Below are positions 10,140 to 20,600 of a stretch of 64,000 nt of DNA, piece after piece; within the stretch, counting starts at the first letter, position 1; each line of letters opens with the position of its first letter. The position numbers and the translations under genes are program-made. The notes under the pieces were generated by a model, which did not search any database, was not told the origin of the DNA, and saw only the letters and a list, made by a program, of their open reading frames with translations. Origin of the DNA: Pseudeuparius sepicola (Eukaryota; Arthropoda; Insecta; Coleoptera; Anthribidae); contig OY987301.1 of the NCBI GenBank assembly GCA_963920635.1, positions 20,006,501 through 20,070,500 of the forward strand, read 5' to 3'.

Positions 10140-10336
10140 AGTTATGTTCCGGGGTCGAAAATCTTCGTTTTTAAAAAGGTTTATTGAACGTAGGGTATAA
10201 ACTATTACTATTCGATTAATTGCGGTCGCGATATTTATATAAATTGGAAATGCGGTGTACGAAAAATAAAAAGCTGATTCCGCTGATTCGGGGTTTTCGT
10301 CCAGGTCGGTGTGCTGTGGGGTCGATGAACATAACT
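10140..10336 (-). repeat. 5' LTR of the errantivirus
   Basis: 197 bp, identical to 3496-3692 with the same inverted ends. It should carry promoter and polyadenylation signals: AATAAA occurs on the plus strand at 10263-10270, but on the coding (minus) strand no clear signal stands out. Confidence 0.95.
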
Positions 10337-10409
10337 GGCGTACCTAGTTCGGGGCACGGTAAAAGATTTTTTATTTTTTTATTTACCACCAGAGGGAAAA
10401 TTATTCTCA

Positions 10410-10680
10410 ACATGGGTCATGGGTATCAAACGAAAAGGCTCGACGGGTAGAAAACAATAAGGTGAATGACGTCATAATAAATGGCGGCCTCCCCAAGACG
10501 GCGAATTGCCTAATTCTTCACAACATCCTCGACACGGGTATCAAATGAAAGGATTTGAATAGTAGAAAACGATAAGGTGACTGACGTCATACCAAATCCA
10601 ATTGGGCGGATGCCCGATGCCCCAAGATGGCGGATTAAATTTCTTTACCACCCTTCTGAGATGGGAATCAAATAGGTACT
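10410..10680. repeat. Degenerate ~117-bp direct repeats with TGACGTCA
   Basis: Two to three diverged copies, beginning near 10418, 10533 and 10660, share the words GGGTATCAAA, TAGAAAAC and AAGGTGA, followed by TGACGTCAT in the first two. A further diverged piece is near 11615 (GAGAATCAAA). TGACGTCA is the palindromic CRE core. The copies probably come from an old mobile repeat. Confidence 0.6.
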
Positions 10681-10708
10681 AAAAAAGCACAAAATAAAAT
10701 AAATAATA

Positions 10709-11037
10709 AAAAACCTTTTTAAAAACAAGCTTTTATTTAAGTAAGCCATTTACTAAAACGGATAAAATAAGTTTAGGTTTTCGTTAAGATAATTCAATGC
10801 CAAACTGCGACAAGCTTTTTTAAATTGAAAAGCTTGTCGCGCAAACTGTAAAGAAAATATATTCTTTGGCATGTACTTGTTTATCAACTAATCACTCTCC
10901 GATAAAATTAATTGGTATCTACTTTTATGAACATCTCGCGTGTGGCATTGAATTATCTTAACGAAAACCTAAACTTATTTTAACCGTTTTATTTCATGGC
11001 TTAAATAAAAGCTTGTTTTTAAAAGATGTTTATTTTT
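10709..11037. mobile_element. MITE-like element with ~95-bp inverted arms
   Basis: The left arm (about 10709-10801) and right arm (about 10944-11037) are near-perfect reverse complements; AAAAACAAGCTTTTATTTAA is mirrored near 11010. A second small hairpin (GCGACAAGCTTTT / AAAGCTTGTCGC, 10807-10840) lies inside. There is no coding capacity. It is probably a non-autonomous DNA transposon of unknown family. Confidence 0.75.
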
Positions 11038-11860
11038 TATTTTTTTATATTGTGTTCGCCGAACAATCCCCTACTAGTAACTGTCAATAACATTGATAAG
11101 TTTGAATTTTAGAATTGACGCGTACTAGTTGTACCTGGGGTTATACTTCAATTTTTATAAAAAAATTGAGATATAAAGGCAAATATATTTTTCCTATTTT
11201 TATAACTATTTAAAAAAAATGAGAGATACGCCACTGCCTTGTAATCGTTAGCACCAGATCTGTCACCCGAACTGTAAACATTATTTTTTTTATTATGGGA
11301 ACAAACTTGCCAATACAAAGCCAGTTCTACGTTTTTTATTTTTCTGAGAATAATAATAAAGTTCTAACCTCAACTCTTAACAACTCAAAAAACACAAATA
11401 GGTTAGGTTGATGAAGTAACGAAGGCGTTCCATTTTGAAAGTTATTTTTGATTACAATTGACAGAAAGTGCTCGATTAATTCTGTAAGAAAACGGAACAC
11501 GTATAACTCCTGGTGAAATCAAGCTTCTGTGCCATACATAGAGATCATGTTCTGTGCGCAAAGAATCACATGGCGCCGGTGGCCGACGCCCGACCCTAAC
11601 TTCACATAAGTCTCTAATCTTTCTGAAGTGAGAATCAAAAAGATAATTGAAGGTCCTGATTTTTTATGGGATAAACATGGATAATGGTCCTAGTTACCGA
11701 ATCCAATAAGACGAATAAAACAACAACACTAAGTTAACCTCATATAAAATTTTTGTATTTTACATGGATAAAATAACCTCAATATTTTTGTTTTGGTTTG
11801 CCTTTTTTAAAATGATATTTATGAATGTTATAATTATTAATAATAATAATAATAAGTACT

Positions 11861-14800
11861 ATGTTTAAAAGAAGCGGAGAAAATTTAGATAGCATTTCCA
11901 AAAGGCAAAAAGTAAACGACGACGTTGACGCTTTGTGGGGAGATGATCTGGATGATAAAGTTCTCGATGATTGTATTAAACTTGCAAATGAAGTTTGTGA
12001 AGAGGTAAGACCACACAAATCTATTTTTATTATGTATGCTGATTATAGACCTATTGGTTATTTAGGAGGGCCTGGCATGTACACAAAGAAATAACATAAC
12101 TCTGTTGCCAACGTACAATGCATTCAAAGATAGAGCAGGCACAGTATTTTCATCCACACAGGTAGAAGCATCAACAAGCAAAGTTTTTATACAGCCAACT
12201 AATCCAAAAACGATATTAGAGCTTGAAAATGAAATAAAAAAGCTTCGCAAGGATTGTGAAGTAAAAGGAGGTGAAGTCGCTATTCTTAGAGAACAGTTGA
12301 AAGATAACAAAGTTGTAAATGAGTGTAAAGAAAAGTTGAATTCCGCTCAGAAAGATCTGAAGTCGATTAAAAGTGCTCTAGAGTTTAAAGTAAGTTTTTG
12401 TTGCATTTAAGTAATTTAAAATTACGAAATAATTTGTTTTGTTTTTCTAGAACTTGGAAATAGCAAATTTAAAGCAAAAAATGCATGACCTAAAGAAGGT
12501 TAATCTTGAAGTAGGTTTGAATTCAACTCAAAAATTTCCTTCCCCTAAAAAACTAAAAACTTCTGTTCTGCAAACTTCAACAAGGTAATAGCATAGCGGA
12601 TACCTAGAACAAAAAGCAACCTATTGCAGGCTGAACTTTACTTAGAAAATCATGCACGTGGGAGCCATGAGCTAGGATGCTTTCTGCTCAAGGCACACAT
12701 TAGTTTTTTCTGCAGCCTTATTTTTGATAATGACAAATATAACTGTGTCCCTAAGACAGTAAATTTTGTCATCATCCTTGAACTTAATACGAAACATTAT
12801 TTAGGGAAGGGCAGTGGTCTAACTTAGCCCCTATTATTATGCCAACCTGATGCCTCAACACTTCTAAGTTTCTTAATTGGACACTAGGTGGTCAGTGTAA
12901 GCTGAATATCAAAATGGCACATGACTGGGCTGTCATTTATATTATTGCCACAAATATGTTGTAAATGATAAAAATATTTTCTAGTTCTAATTTGACCTTT
13001 TGTGGTTTGGATCGAAATTAATTCATTACATAATTTTACTTTCAACAAATCATGTAGGTATGCCTTGGAAATTTTGAAGAAACTAATGCTTCACTCCAGT
13101 AAAGTACCGTTTTTGTAGGTTTTACGACAAAATGTTATTAAACAAACTTTTCAGAATGAAAAACTGAGAAAGTTTGCAAAATTTCAAAAGTCTACTTTGA
13201 TTTTTTTTACTTTTTTTAACCACTTTTTTAGAAAAGTGCCCTTTTGTAGCTCTCACTTCAAAATGTTATTAAGGAGACTTGTTCATATGAACAACTGGGC
13301 TAGGTGCGAAAAATTTCAAATGCCTAGGCCTACTTTGATTTTTTCTACTAAAAAACAAAAATCGAAGCAGGCCTAGGCTTTTGAAATTTTTCACATCTAC
13401 GCAGCTTTTCATAACATTTTGACATATGAAAGCTATAGAAAGGATACTGTTCTAAAAAAGTAGAAAAAACATCAAAAAATCAAGTAGGCCTAGACTTTTG
13501 AATTTTTGCAAACCTCAGTTTTTCATTCTGAACAAGTTTCCTTTATAACATTTTGTCGTAAAACATACAAAAATGTCACTTTACTGTTGTGAAAAATTAG
13601 TTTTTTCAGAATTTCCAAGGCATAGTACATGATTTTTTTAAAGTAAAATTATGTTACAAATTAGTTTCAAACCAAGCACGGCGGAACCCCAAAAGGTTGA
13701 ATTTAAACTCGAAATTGTTTTGTCATTTACAGAGTTGTCCAAACAATCCGAGGACACACTGTATATACCTGAATAAATGTAGTGAAACCACCTTCTTTCC
13801 CTATGAACCTGTAATGTCATCATCTGCATTTCTTTATTTCAACCAAATTATCTTTATGTTTGTATAGGCCAGAATTAATTCACTTGCACAATGAAGATTA
13901 ATTTTTATTATTCTTGTAGTAATGCACTTTCTACCAGTTTACCAGAAAGAATGCCTTCAAAGCAGAAATTTGAACCAATTGTTCCACCGTTCTTTCCATT
14001 AAAATCAGTATTATCATCTGTTCTCTTAAAAGAAAAACTTGAGAAACATGCAACAGAAATAGAATGTACAAAATTATGCAGGAATACTATTCCATATCTT
14101 CAAAATAGAGTAATTTCAAATGAATCTGACACTGATTTCCATAAATGTAAAAATAAACAGTTAGACTTTAGCAATATACTGCCACAGATTCGCATCTTGT
14201 TGGATAGTAATTTGGAAAATTTAAATTCAGATGAATTGAATCCAAGCATTGATAAAATTATCAAATATTCGTGGGAACTTCTCGATGATTTTCATGACTT
14301 TTTGCTGATAATTTCAAAGAGTATGAAAGACGAAGACATTCAGAGAGCAGATGCTAATTATTTAAGGGAAATGGACCATACTTCCAAGAGTGATAAAAAG
14401 TATGTTGCCATCTTCTTCAGGGTCCTAACTTGACACTCAGTGAAATTTTTTAGGATAAATAGTGAAGAAATTGGTTTACAAGCATCACAGGCATTAAATA
14501 TTCTTAGCATGATTATTATCTACAATAAATATTTAGGGAATTACTTATGTGATAACAGTATTTCTATTAGTGATAAGTTTAGTCACTATTTTTCGAAGGG
14601 AAATGTTCAAAGGAAAAAACTGTTGTTGAAATTATTGGATATTATTGTCATAATCAGGAAATATGTAAGAAAATGTAATAATTAAATAATATTATACTTA
14701 GATTTACTTTATTATTTTTTTAGAGAAAATCAGAAGTAACTACTCATTTTTTGTGTTCTCTTACAAGTCTCTTAACGAATATGTTTAAATCGAAGTATTT

Positions 14801-16939
14801 TGATTATGAAGCCGAGTAAGGTTGCATTTGCAATGTTTGTCTCTTTTTAATTCAACGTTTTTCCATTTTAGGATGAACACTGTAAATAAATTGGCCCATG
14901 AAATTATACTGTCTAGACCACAATCAAAAGTGATTACCAGTTACACAAAATTTCTAAAATCAGCATCACATAACCAAAAATTTGTAGAATTTTTGTTTAA
15001 TTCAGTAAAGCAAGGGGTACAGGTTGATTCCAAAAATGGTGTCCTACACTTTACTGAAGGTAAAAAATATAAATGGTGTGAAAAACATTACCCGACATGG
15101 ATATTTTTCAGATACTTGTACTTTCTTTCTCTTTGCCTTGATGTTTGAAAATATTATCCTTAAAACGAAGGAGCTGACTGTGGATGTATGTCTGAATATG
15201 TTAACTTTCATGTTTAACACATATAAATCAAACTACTGGGTTTACCAGAGAGAAAGCACCACGTAAGCAAATTTTTGGAAAACTATAAATAGATTGTTCA
15301 TAATTTCAATTTAGGTGTGACTGTCTATCGTGTTTACATAAGTTGGAAATAGAAATAGTATATACAGCATTAGAGAGGTACCTAGATAACAAAAAACGCC
15401 GAGTAGTGACAAATGGTATGTATACAAAAGTCACGAAAACTAGGAGAGTTTCTTCAAATTATTAGTGTATAACACCTCCCACAGTCTTGTTCGATATAAT
15501 AATATCGTGGTGTGGTATTTTTTAGATTGGGAAATATTTTTAAGACACAAAATCACATTGGAAGTTTTGAATCTCATGAGTTTCAATAACTACGACCTCA
15601 TTGAAAAGTACATCACAGCATTTTCTCAATTCAAGGAAGTCGAACAGACATTATTAGAAGAAAAATATAGTAAGTAATAATAATAATTATTATTCACAAG
15701 CATTTTGCACTTTGTTACCTTACTTTATGTAGATATTAAGCGATGAAAAGAGAGGCATTCTTGTAATATGATATTTGGTTCTACTTAGTGCAACGTTTCA
15801 TCTTATTACAGCCATTTTTTTAAAATATTCTCTAACTATATACAGTTGATAATGGTTCATAGACCAACTTCATATATTTTGTGCCAAAATATTACGATTG
15901 AGGCGTAACAACTACCGGTAAAATCTCAATGGTTACTCAATGGTTGAAGTTGGTTTTTTGAAATTGAATTATTTATTTTTATTGATTATAACATAACCCT
16001 ACAGCCGAAGCCATTTACAGGGCAAGAATTCATATACAATGAATTTTATGAGAAATCCTAAAAGGCTAAAACGCATGACAAAATAAATTTATGAGTTCAT
16101 TTCAACAGTTTTAAAGTAGGAAACAATCATATGTTCTTACCGCAACTAAAAATGTCCAACTGCGCATTAACATCATTTTAAGTGTTACAAAGAAAATTCA
16201 TTGGAAAGTATTTGAGTAAATCAATACGTGGTCACTGAGGGTAAAAGGTCAAGCTCGTTCGAGGCACTGGGCACTGAGACTCAATAAGCACCACCACGTA
16301 ATTGAAGTGTCTACTACACAGACTATGGAAAGAGTGCCCCATAAGAAGTTTTATGTGGGATAGACATTGTCCAGTTTATAGGACATATATTTAAAAAAAT
16401 TAAGTTGAACAGCCTCTAGCGTGTCAGTATGATTACAAGTGTGCAAACACCAAACTAAATGCGCATATTCCAACTTTGATCTAACAAAAGCATGAGAAAT
16501 TTACATCTTCAGCTTATTCTCCATTCCCAAAAACAGCACTGCCATATTTCTGTTCAGCAGCTTGATTATTTTGAAAAATAGCCATAATTCAATTTCAAAA
16601 AATGAACTTCAACGGACACAACGCGACACCCTGTATATATTTTGGTTTATTGTAACGAATAGAATAAATTAAAAATTGAAAATCTTAAAGTCAAAACTCC
16701 ACAAATAATTTTTAATAAAATTAAAAACTGCAAAATCTGTACATACTGTAAGAAGATGGACTATTTTTTCAATTTGAATAGAATAAACATTATTTTATAT
16801 TTTGCAGACATTTGAATTTTTACATATTAGTTTGTATTACCCGTTTGTAACATTTTCAGTTAACGACATGGAAAAACTGAGCATCAGTGAAGAAATAGTT
16901 GCCATACCAAGTTCCAGTTTTTCAAATATTGACTTTTGA
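11861..16939 (+). CDS. ATR-interacting protein (ATRIP) homologue
   Basis: Exons: 11861-12004, 12066-12389, 12451-12584, 13920-14399, 14454-14664, 14724-14815, 14872-15059, 15112-15262, 15315-15415, 15526-15669, 16860-16939. All junctions keep frame and give 682 aa. The N terminus is acidic (ALWGDDLDD), like the RPA-binding region of ATRIP. A coiled coil (about 75-165) contains GGEVAILREQLKD, close to the vertebrate ATRIP word for dimerisation. The rest is helical and diverged. ATRIP recruits ATR kinase to RPA-coated single-stranded DNA in the nucleus (mus304 in Drosophila). Vertebrate ATRIP is ~790 aa, so this is somewhat short. The call rests on the N-terminal region and overall architecture; the C-terminal half would need a profile search. 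Confidence 0.78.
12585..13919. other. ATRIP intron 3
   Basis: A 1.3-kb intron that holds the long inverted repeat at 13049-13633. The short open frames at 12624-12827 and 13638-13829 have no supporting features. Confidence 0.6.
13049..13633. mobile_element. Long inverted repeat in ATRIP intron 3
   Basis: Nearly the whole 585 bp folds on itself. The left end CATGTAGGTATGCCTTGGAA is mirrored by the right end TTCCAAGGCATAGTACATG, and the arms meet near 13350 (CCTAGGCCTACTTTGATTTT against AAAATCGAAGCAGGCCTAGG). There is no open frame. It looks like a foldback or MITE element. Confidence 0.75.
15835..16645. mobile_element. Diverged ACAGGGTGTC-family element in ATRIP intron 10
   Basis: The left part (AAAATATTACGATTGAG near 15890) and right part (CAGCAGCTTGATTATT near 16556, GACACCCTGTAT near 16630) match the two arms of the larger inverted repeat at 60493-61616. 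The copy is decayed and the middle is different. The rest of the intron (15670-16859) has no gene. Confidence 0.6.
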
Positions 16940-17622
16940 CAATGTTACCATTATAAGTTTATTATGGATACTGATTATATAGTTTATTTTTCTATATAGC
17001 TGAAAATAAATTAATGTTTTGCATTTCTCGAATTAATTTATCTGGAATACTCTTATCTGGGCCCTCTATTAATAGTATCTTTCCCTTTATCATTTGTTTT
17101 GCATTCGATAAACTTAATTTTTACTACCAACTACCAGACGCAAGAAAGAAAATTTATATAAAAGCATCGACATCGACAGATTCTCTATGATAAAAGCTGT
17201 CTGTCAAGCATGAGACGAAAAATTAATTTTGGTCCAAGCCTGTGACTAACGTTTTAACATCGAACAAAAAAGTGATTTGAGTATTCCAGTGTGAATCATG
17301 TTCCGTAATCTGCTGAAAGTATTGACGGTAGAGAGAGATCCTGACTAGGGTTCCTTTAAAGGAACCCTAATCCTGACCAGGTAATCTATTACTTTATTCT
17401 ACTCCAAGTAAATTTTGTGTTTTTTAGTATACTGAATAATTTGAATCTAATTTGGATATTTTGTGATATCAGCTGTCACTGTTGAGTTGACAATGTTGAC
17501 AAAGTGATGACATCTTTTGAGACCCACGAAATAATAATATTGGAAAATCAGAATCACCACCGATTTCAAAGAAATTGTTTTGTTGAAATTAATATAAAAA
17601 TGTCTTATTAGATTACGTTAAA
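16940..17622. other. Spacer between ATRIP and GAK
   Basis: 683 bp with the ATRIP polyadenylation signal AATAAA at 17005-17010 and a perfect 24-bp palindrome at 17346-17369 (TAGGGTTCCTTT and its complement). It must also contain the GAK promoter and 5' UTR. No TATA box is evident. Confidence 0.5.
17346..17369. repeat. Perfect 24-bp palindrome
   Basis: TAGGGTTCCTTT (17346-17357) is followed without a spacer by its reverse complement. It lies about 255 bp upstream of the GAK start codon. It may be a transcription-factor dimer site or simply a hairpin. Confidence 0.7.
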
Positions 17623-20600
17623 ATGAGCGACTTATTTAAATCTGCATTTGAATACTTTAGTGGGCCCGCAAATGGACAAGGAGATAACAGTTTCGTCGGT
17701 CAAATAGTGGAAGTTTTGGATATAAAACTAAAAATAAAGAGAGTAGTAGCAGAAGGTAGGTTCTTGTTCACTGAATATTATAACATAACATTCATTTTAT
17801 GATATTTTAGGTGGTTTTGCAATCTTATTTGAAGCACAAGATATAGCATCAGGAAAAAGTTATGCCCTAAAGGTATCGCCTAATAAATATTTATAATAAT
17901 TGGTATTGGTAATTGTTCACTTATATTATACTGGATCTCGATTTAATTTCGCATAATATTGTTGATCGGACAGGTTTCCCAATGGTAACCGAAGCTATTA
18001 ACTATTATTGCAAATGTTAGCGTACATCAGGGACTCTTTAAAATAAGACATGTACCTATTTGGACTTGAAGTGTAGACCTTCATGTTGGAGACACTGGTG
18101 TACCAATGTCGAATGGTTTATTATAAATTATAAATATTGATTTGTTTATTATCTTTTATTTGATTTTTTAAGAAAATAACCTTTCTCATGGAAACAAACT
18201 AAAATTAATATGATGAGAATAGTTTTTCAATTGGAACAATGCTAATGTTTTTTTATAGCTTAAGTAATGCATACAAAATGATTCATAACACCTATGTACG
18301 GCTGCGGCCAATTTGAACTGGCAATGTCTTGAAGGTTTCTGAGAGGCCATCCAGCTACATTGCTAGCCGCCAGCCGCTTTTGGTCTGCCTTTCCTTCACC
18401 TTCGCCTCTTTTGAAACGCGATGTGGGAAAGGGCAGTGTTGCCGGATATCACCGGGACTACCTCACTTCGGCATGGAGTTCAGATGGTCTTGCAAGTTCA
18501 AATCAGCCATGATTGTACACTAAAATTGAAACATTGCATTTTTGCGGGGGCCGTATAGTTGCCTTTATTCGTATACACTGCTAATATTACTTTGTGGAAA
18601 GGAAAGTGTTTCTTATAGGTAGTTTCTAGTATTGTGTAACTTGAATTTTGCGCAGATTTGAATGCTTGTGTTTTAATTCATGTGCAGTTATAATTATGTT
18701 GAGTTTCACTATTTTAAATAAATGTGTAAATACTTTGTAGGGAATGAATATACCTAGTTTTATCAATACAGAATCTTATATATTTAACAACAAAATAACA
18801 TTTTAAACAATTTCTATAATATAGAATTAATTTTCCCAAAATCCTAACTTCCCTAATAGGTACTTGGTGATATTATTTACACTTGTGATTGTTTTTTATG
18901 TAATATTTAACCATTTTTTTGTTTCTATTTTAGAGGTTATTAGCAGCTGACGAAGAAGCAAAGAATGATATAATACAAGAAATAAATCTCCTTAAAAAGG
19001 TTTCTGGGCACCCTAATATTATTAGATACCTTGCTGCGTCTTTTATTGACAAATCACAAACTACACATGGACAGCACGAGTTCTTATTGATAACTGAATT
19101 GTGTGTGGGTAAGATTCCATAAAATTCCAATTATAGTTGACTAGAAGAATGACTAGAAGAATGTTTTTTTTCTTATTACACAGACTTGGATCAAATAACA
19201 TTTACATTGCATATATTGTTACACAATGCATCTATTGTTAAGTTGATCCCATAACACCCTGCATTTCGGAAAGTAGGTTTCAGCCCCAATTTTCGTAATC
19301 GACAGTCTAAAATAGGTAAATCTGAAAAATTAGCAAAATCCGAGAGGGCTGGGCAAGGTACCTACATAATATTTACCAGTGAAAAAGATAGTACCTCACC
19401 CTCACAATACTCCAAACTAGGAATACATAGTTGTTTTTGGGCATTATGTTATAGGTACCTAAACTCTATTCAAACTAAACGCAAGTGAAAGATAAACAAA
19501 AGTTGTTGCATGGCTAGCACGTGATCGGCTTGCATTGGCTAGTTGGCTATAAAGTTTTTCCCGGCAGGCGAGTTCAGCGAGTCGTTATTTATTACAGAGG
19601 TGTATTGAGTTGCAAGTGGACTTTTAATTTTTTCCGATATAATTCTTTCGTTGTTTATTAATTGTTGGAGCTACGATTTGTGTTAATAGTAGAAATTTGC
19701 AGGTAAGTGAATGACTAGGTGTGCCATAAAAGTTTGTTTTTAAAGTTCTTAATACCGGGGCATATTATTTTAATATTTTATATTATAAAATTCACAGAGA
19801 TCGTCCTTAATGCGGCCCTGCCCCGTATTAGTCCTCAGAATTGTTCACGTGTTTCCATCGTGTAAATGTTTACGTCCAACTTGCATTTTGATTGAATAGA
19901 GTGTATGTACCTATAACATAAGTATATAAACATTGAGTAAAGGATTAATGGTTTAAAGATCCGACTGGTCGGTTCAATATACAGTGCCATTATTGTAAGC
20001 ATAGAAGACATTAGATCTTTCAATTTTCTTGTGCAGTATTTCCACGCTAGAGTGGAGAAGAGGAAATTCTTATTGTATTTATCAATTTACATAAAAAGGC
20101 ATCTTAATAAAAGGTCTTGTTTGTGTTTAAAACAAGATTGGCATCACAGATCGTATATATGTATAAATAGATGAATGTTTTTTTTATGAATAGGGTGCGC
20201 GGAAAATCAATGACCAAAAATGAATATATATTTTGGGGCCCATTACACATGCGCATTTAATATCTAGTTGACTTATGGCCCACAGTGCATGCGCATTTTC
20301 TAGATCAAGGGAGAGATGCACGATTTCTGGATAGAGACGGAATGAGTGAATGCAAGCTATTGGCCGAGAAAAAGTTTCCTTCTTTCTCTTGAAAATGTTT
20401 CCCTCCTATTCTCGAAACAGAGTGCAAACTCCGCAGGCCCCAGCCCGTCGTACAAAATTAGCCATAATGGCGGAAGCTCCAGCACTCTATGTATATATAC
20501 GATCTCTGTGATTGGCATATTGTAACTTAATGTGTCATATACGGGGTGTTCAACAATTGTAGAACTCTCAAAATTATTTAAATGTAAACTAAGCTAATTT

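Larger units (their letters stand above)
3496..10336 (-). mobile_element. Complete errantivirus (Ty3/gypsy with env)
   Basis: This is a 6841-bp endogenous retrovirus on the minus strand with the order LTR, PBS, gag, pol, env, PPT, LTR. The two 197-bp LTRs are identical by direct reading, are bounded by the perfect inverted ends AGTTATGTT/AACATAACT, and are flanked by GGCG duplications. gag, pol and env are all open. AGTTA-type LTR ends, a pol in the -1 frame of gag, a gag without zinc knuckles and an F-type env are features of insect errantiviruses (gypsy, 17.6, ZAM group). The identical LTRs and intact frames point to recent insertion. Whether it is active cannot be told from sequence. Confidence 0.95.
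10337..11860. other. Repeat-rich spacer between retrovirus and ATRIP
   Basis: This holds the right GGCG duplication (10337-10340), degenerate direct repeats (10410-10680) and an inverted-repeat element (10709-11037), each listed separately. The part from 11041 to 11860 is AT-rich and shows no gene. It must hold the ATRIP promoter, but no clear TATA box could be assigned. Confidence 0.5.
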
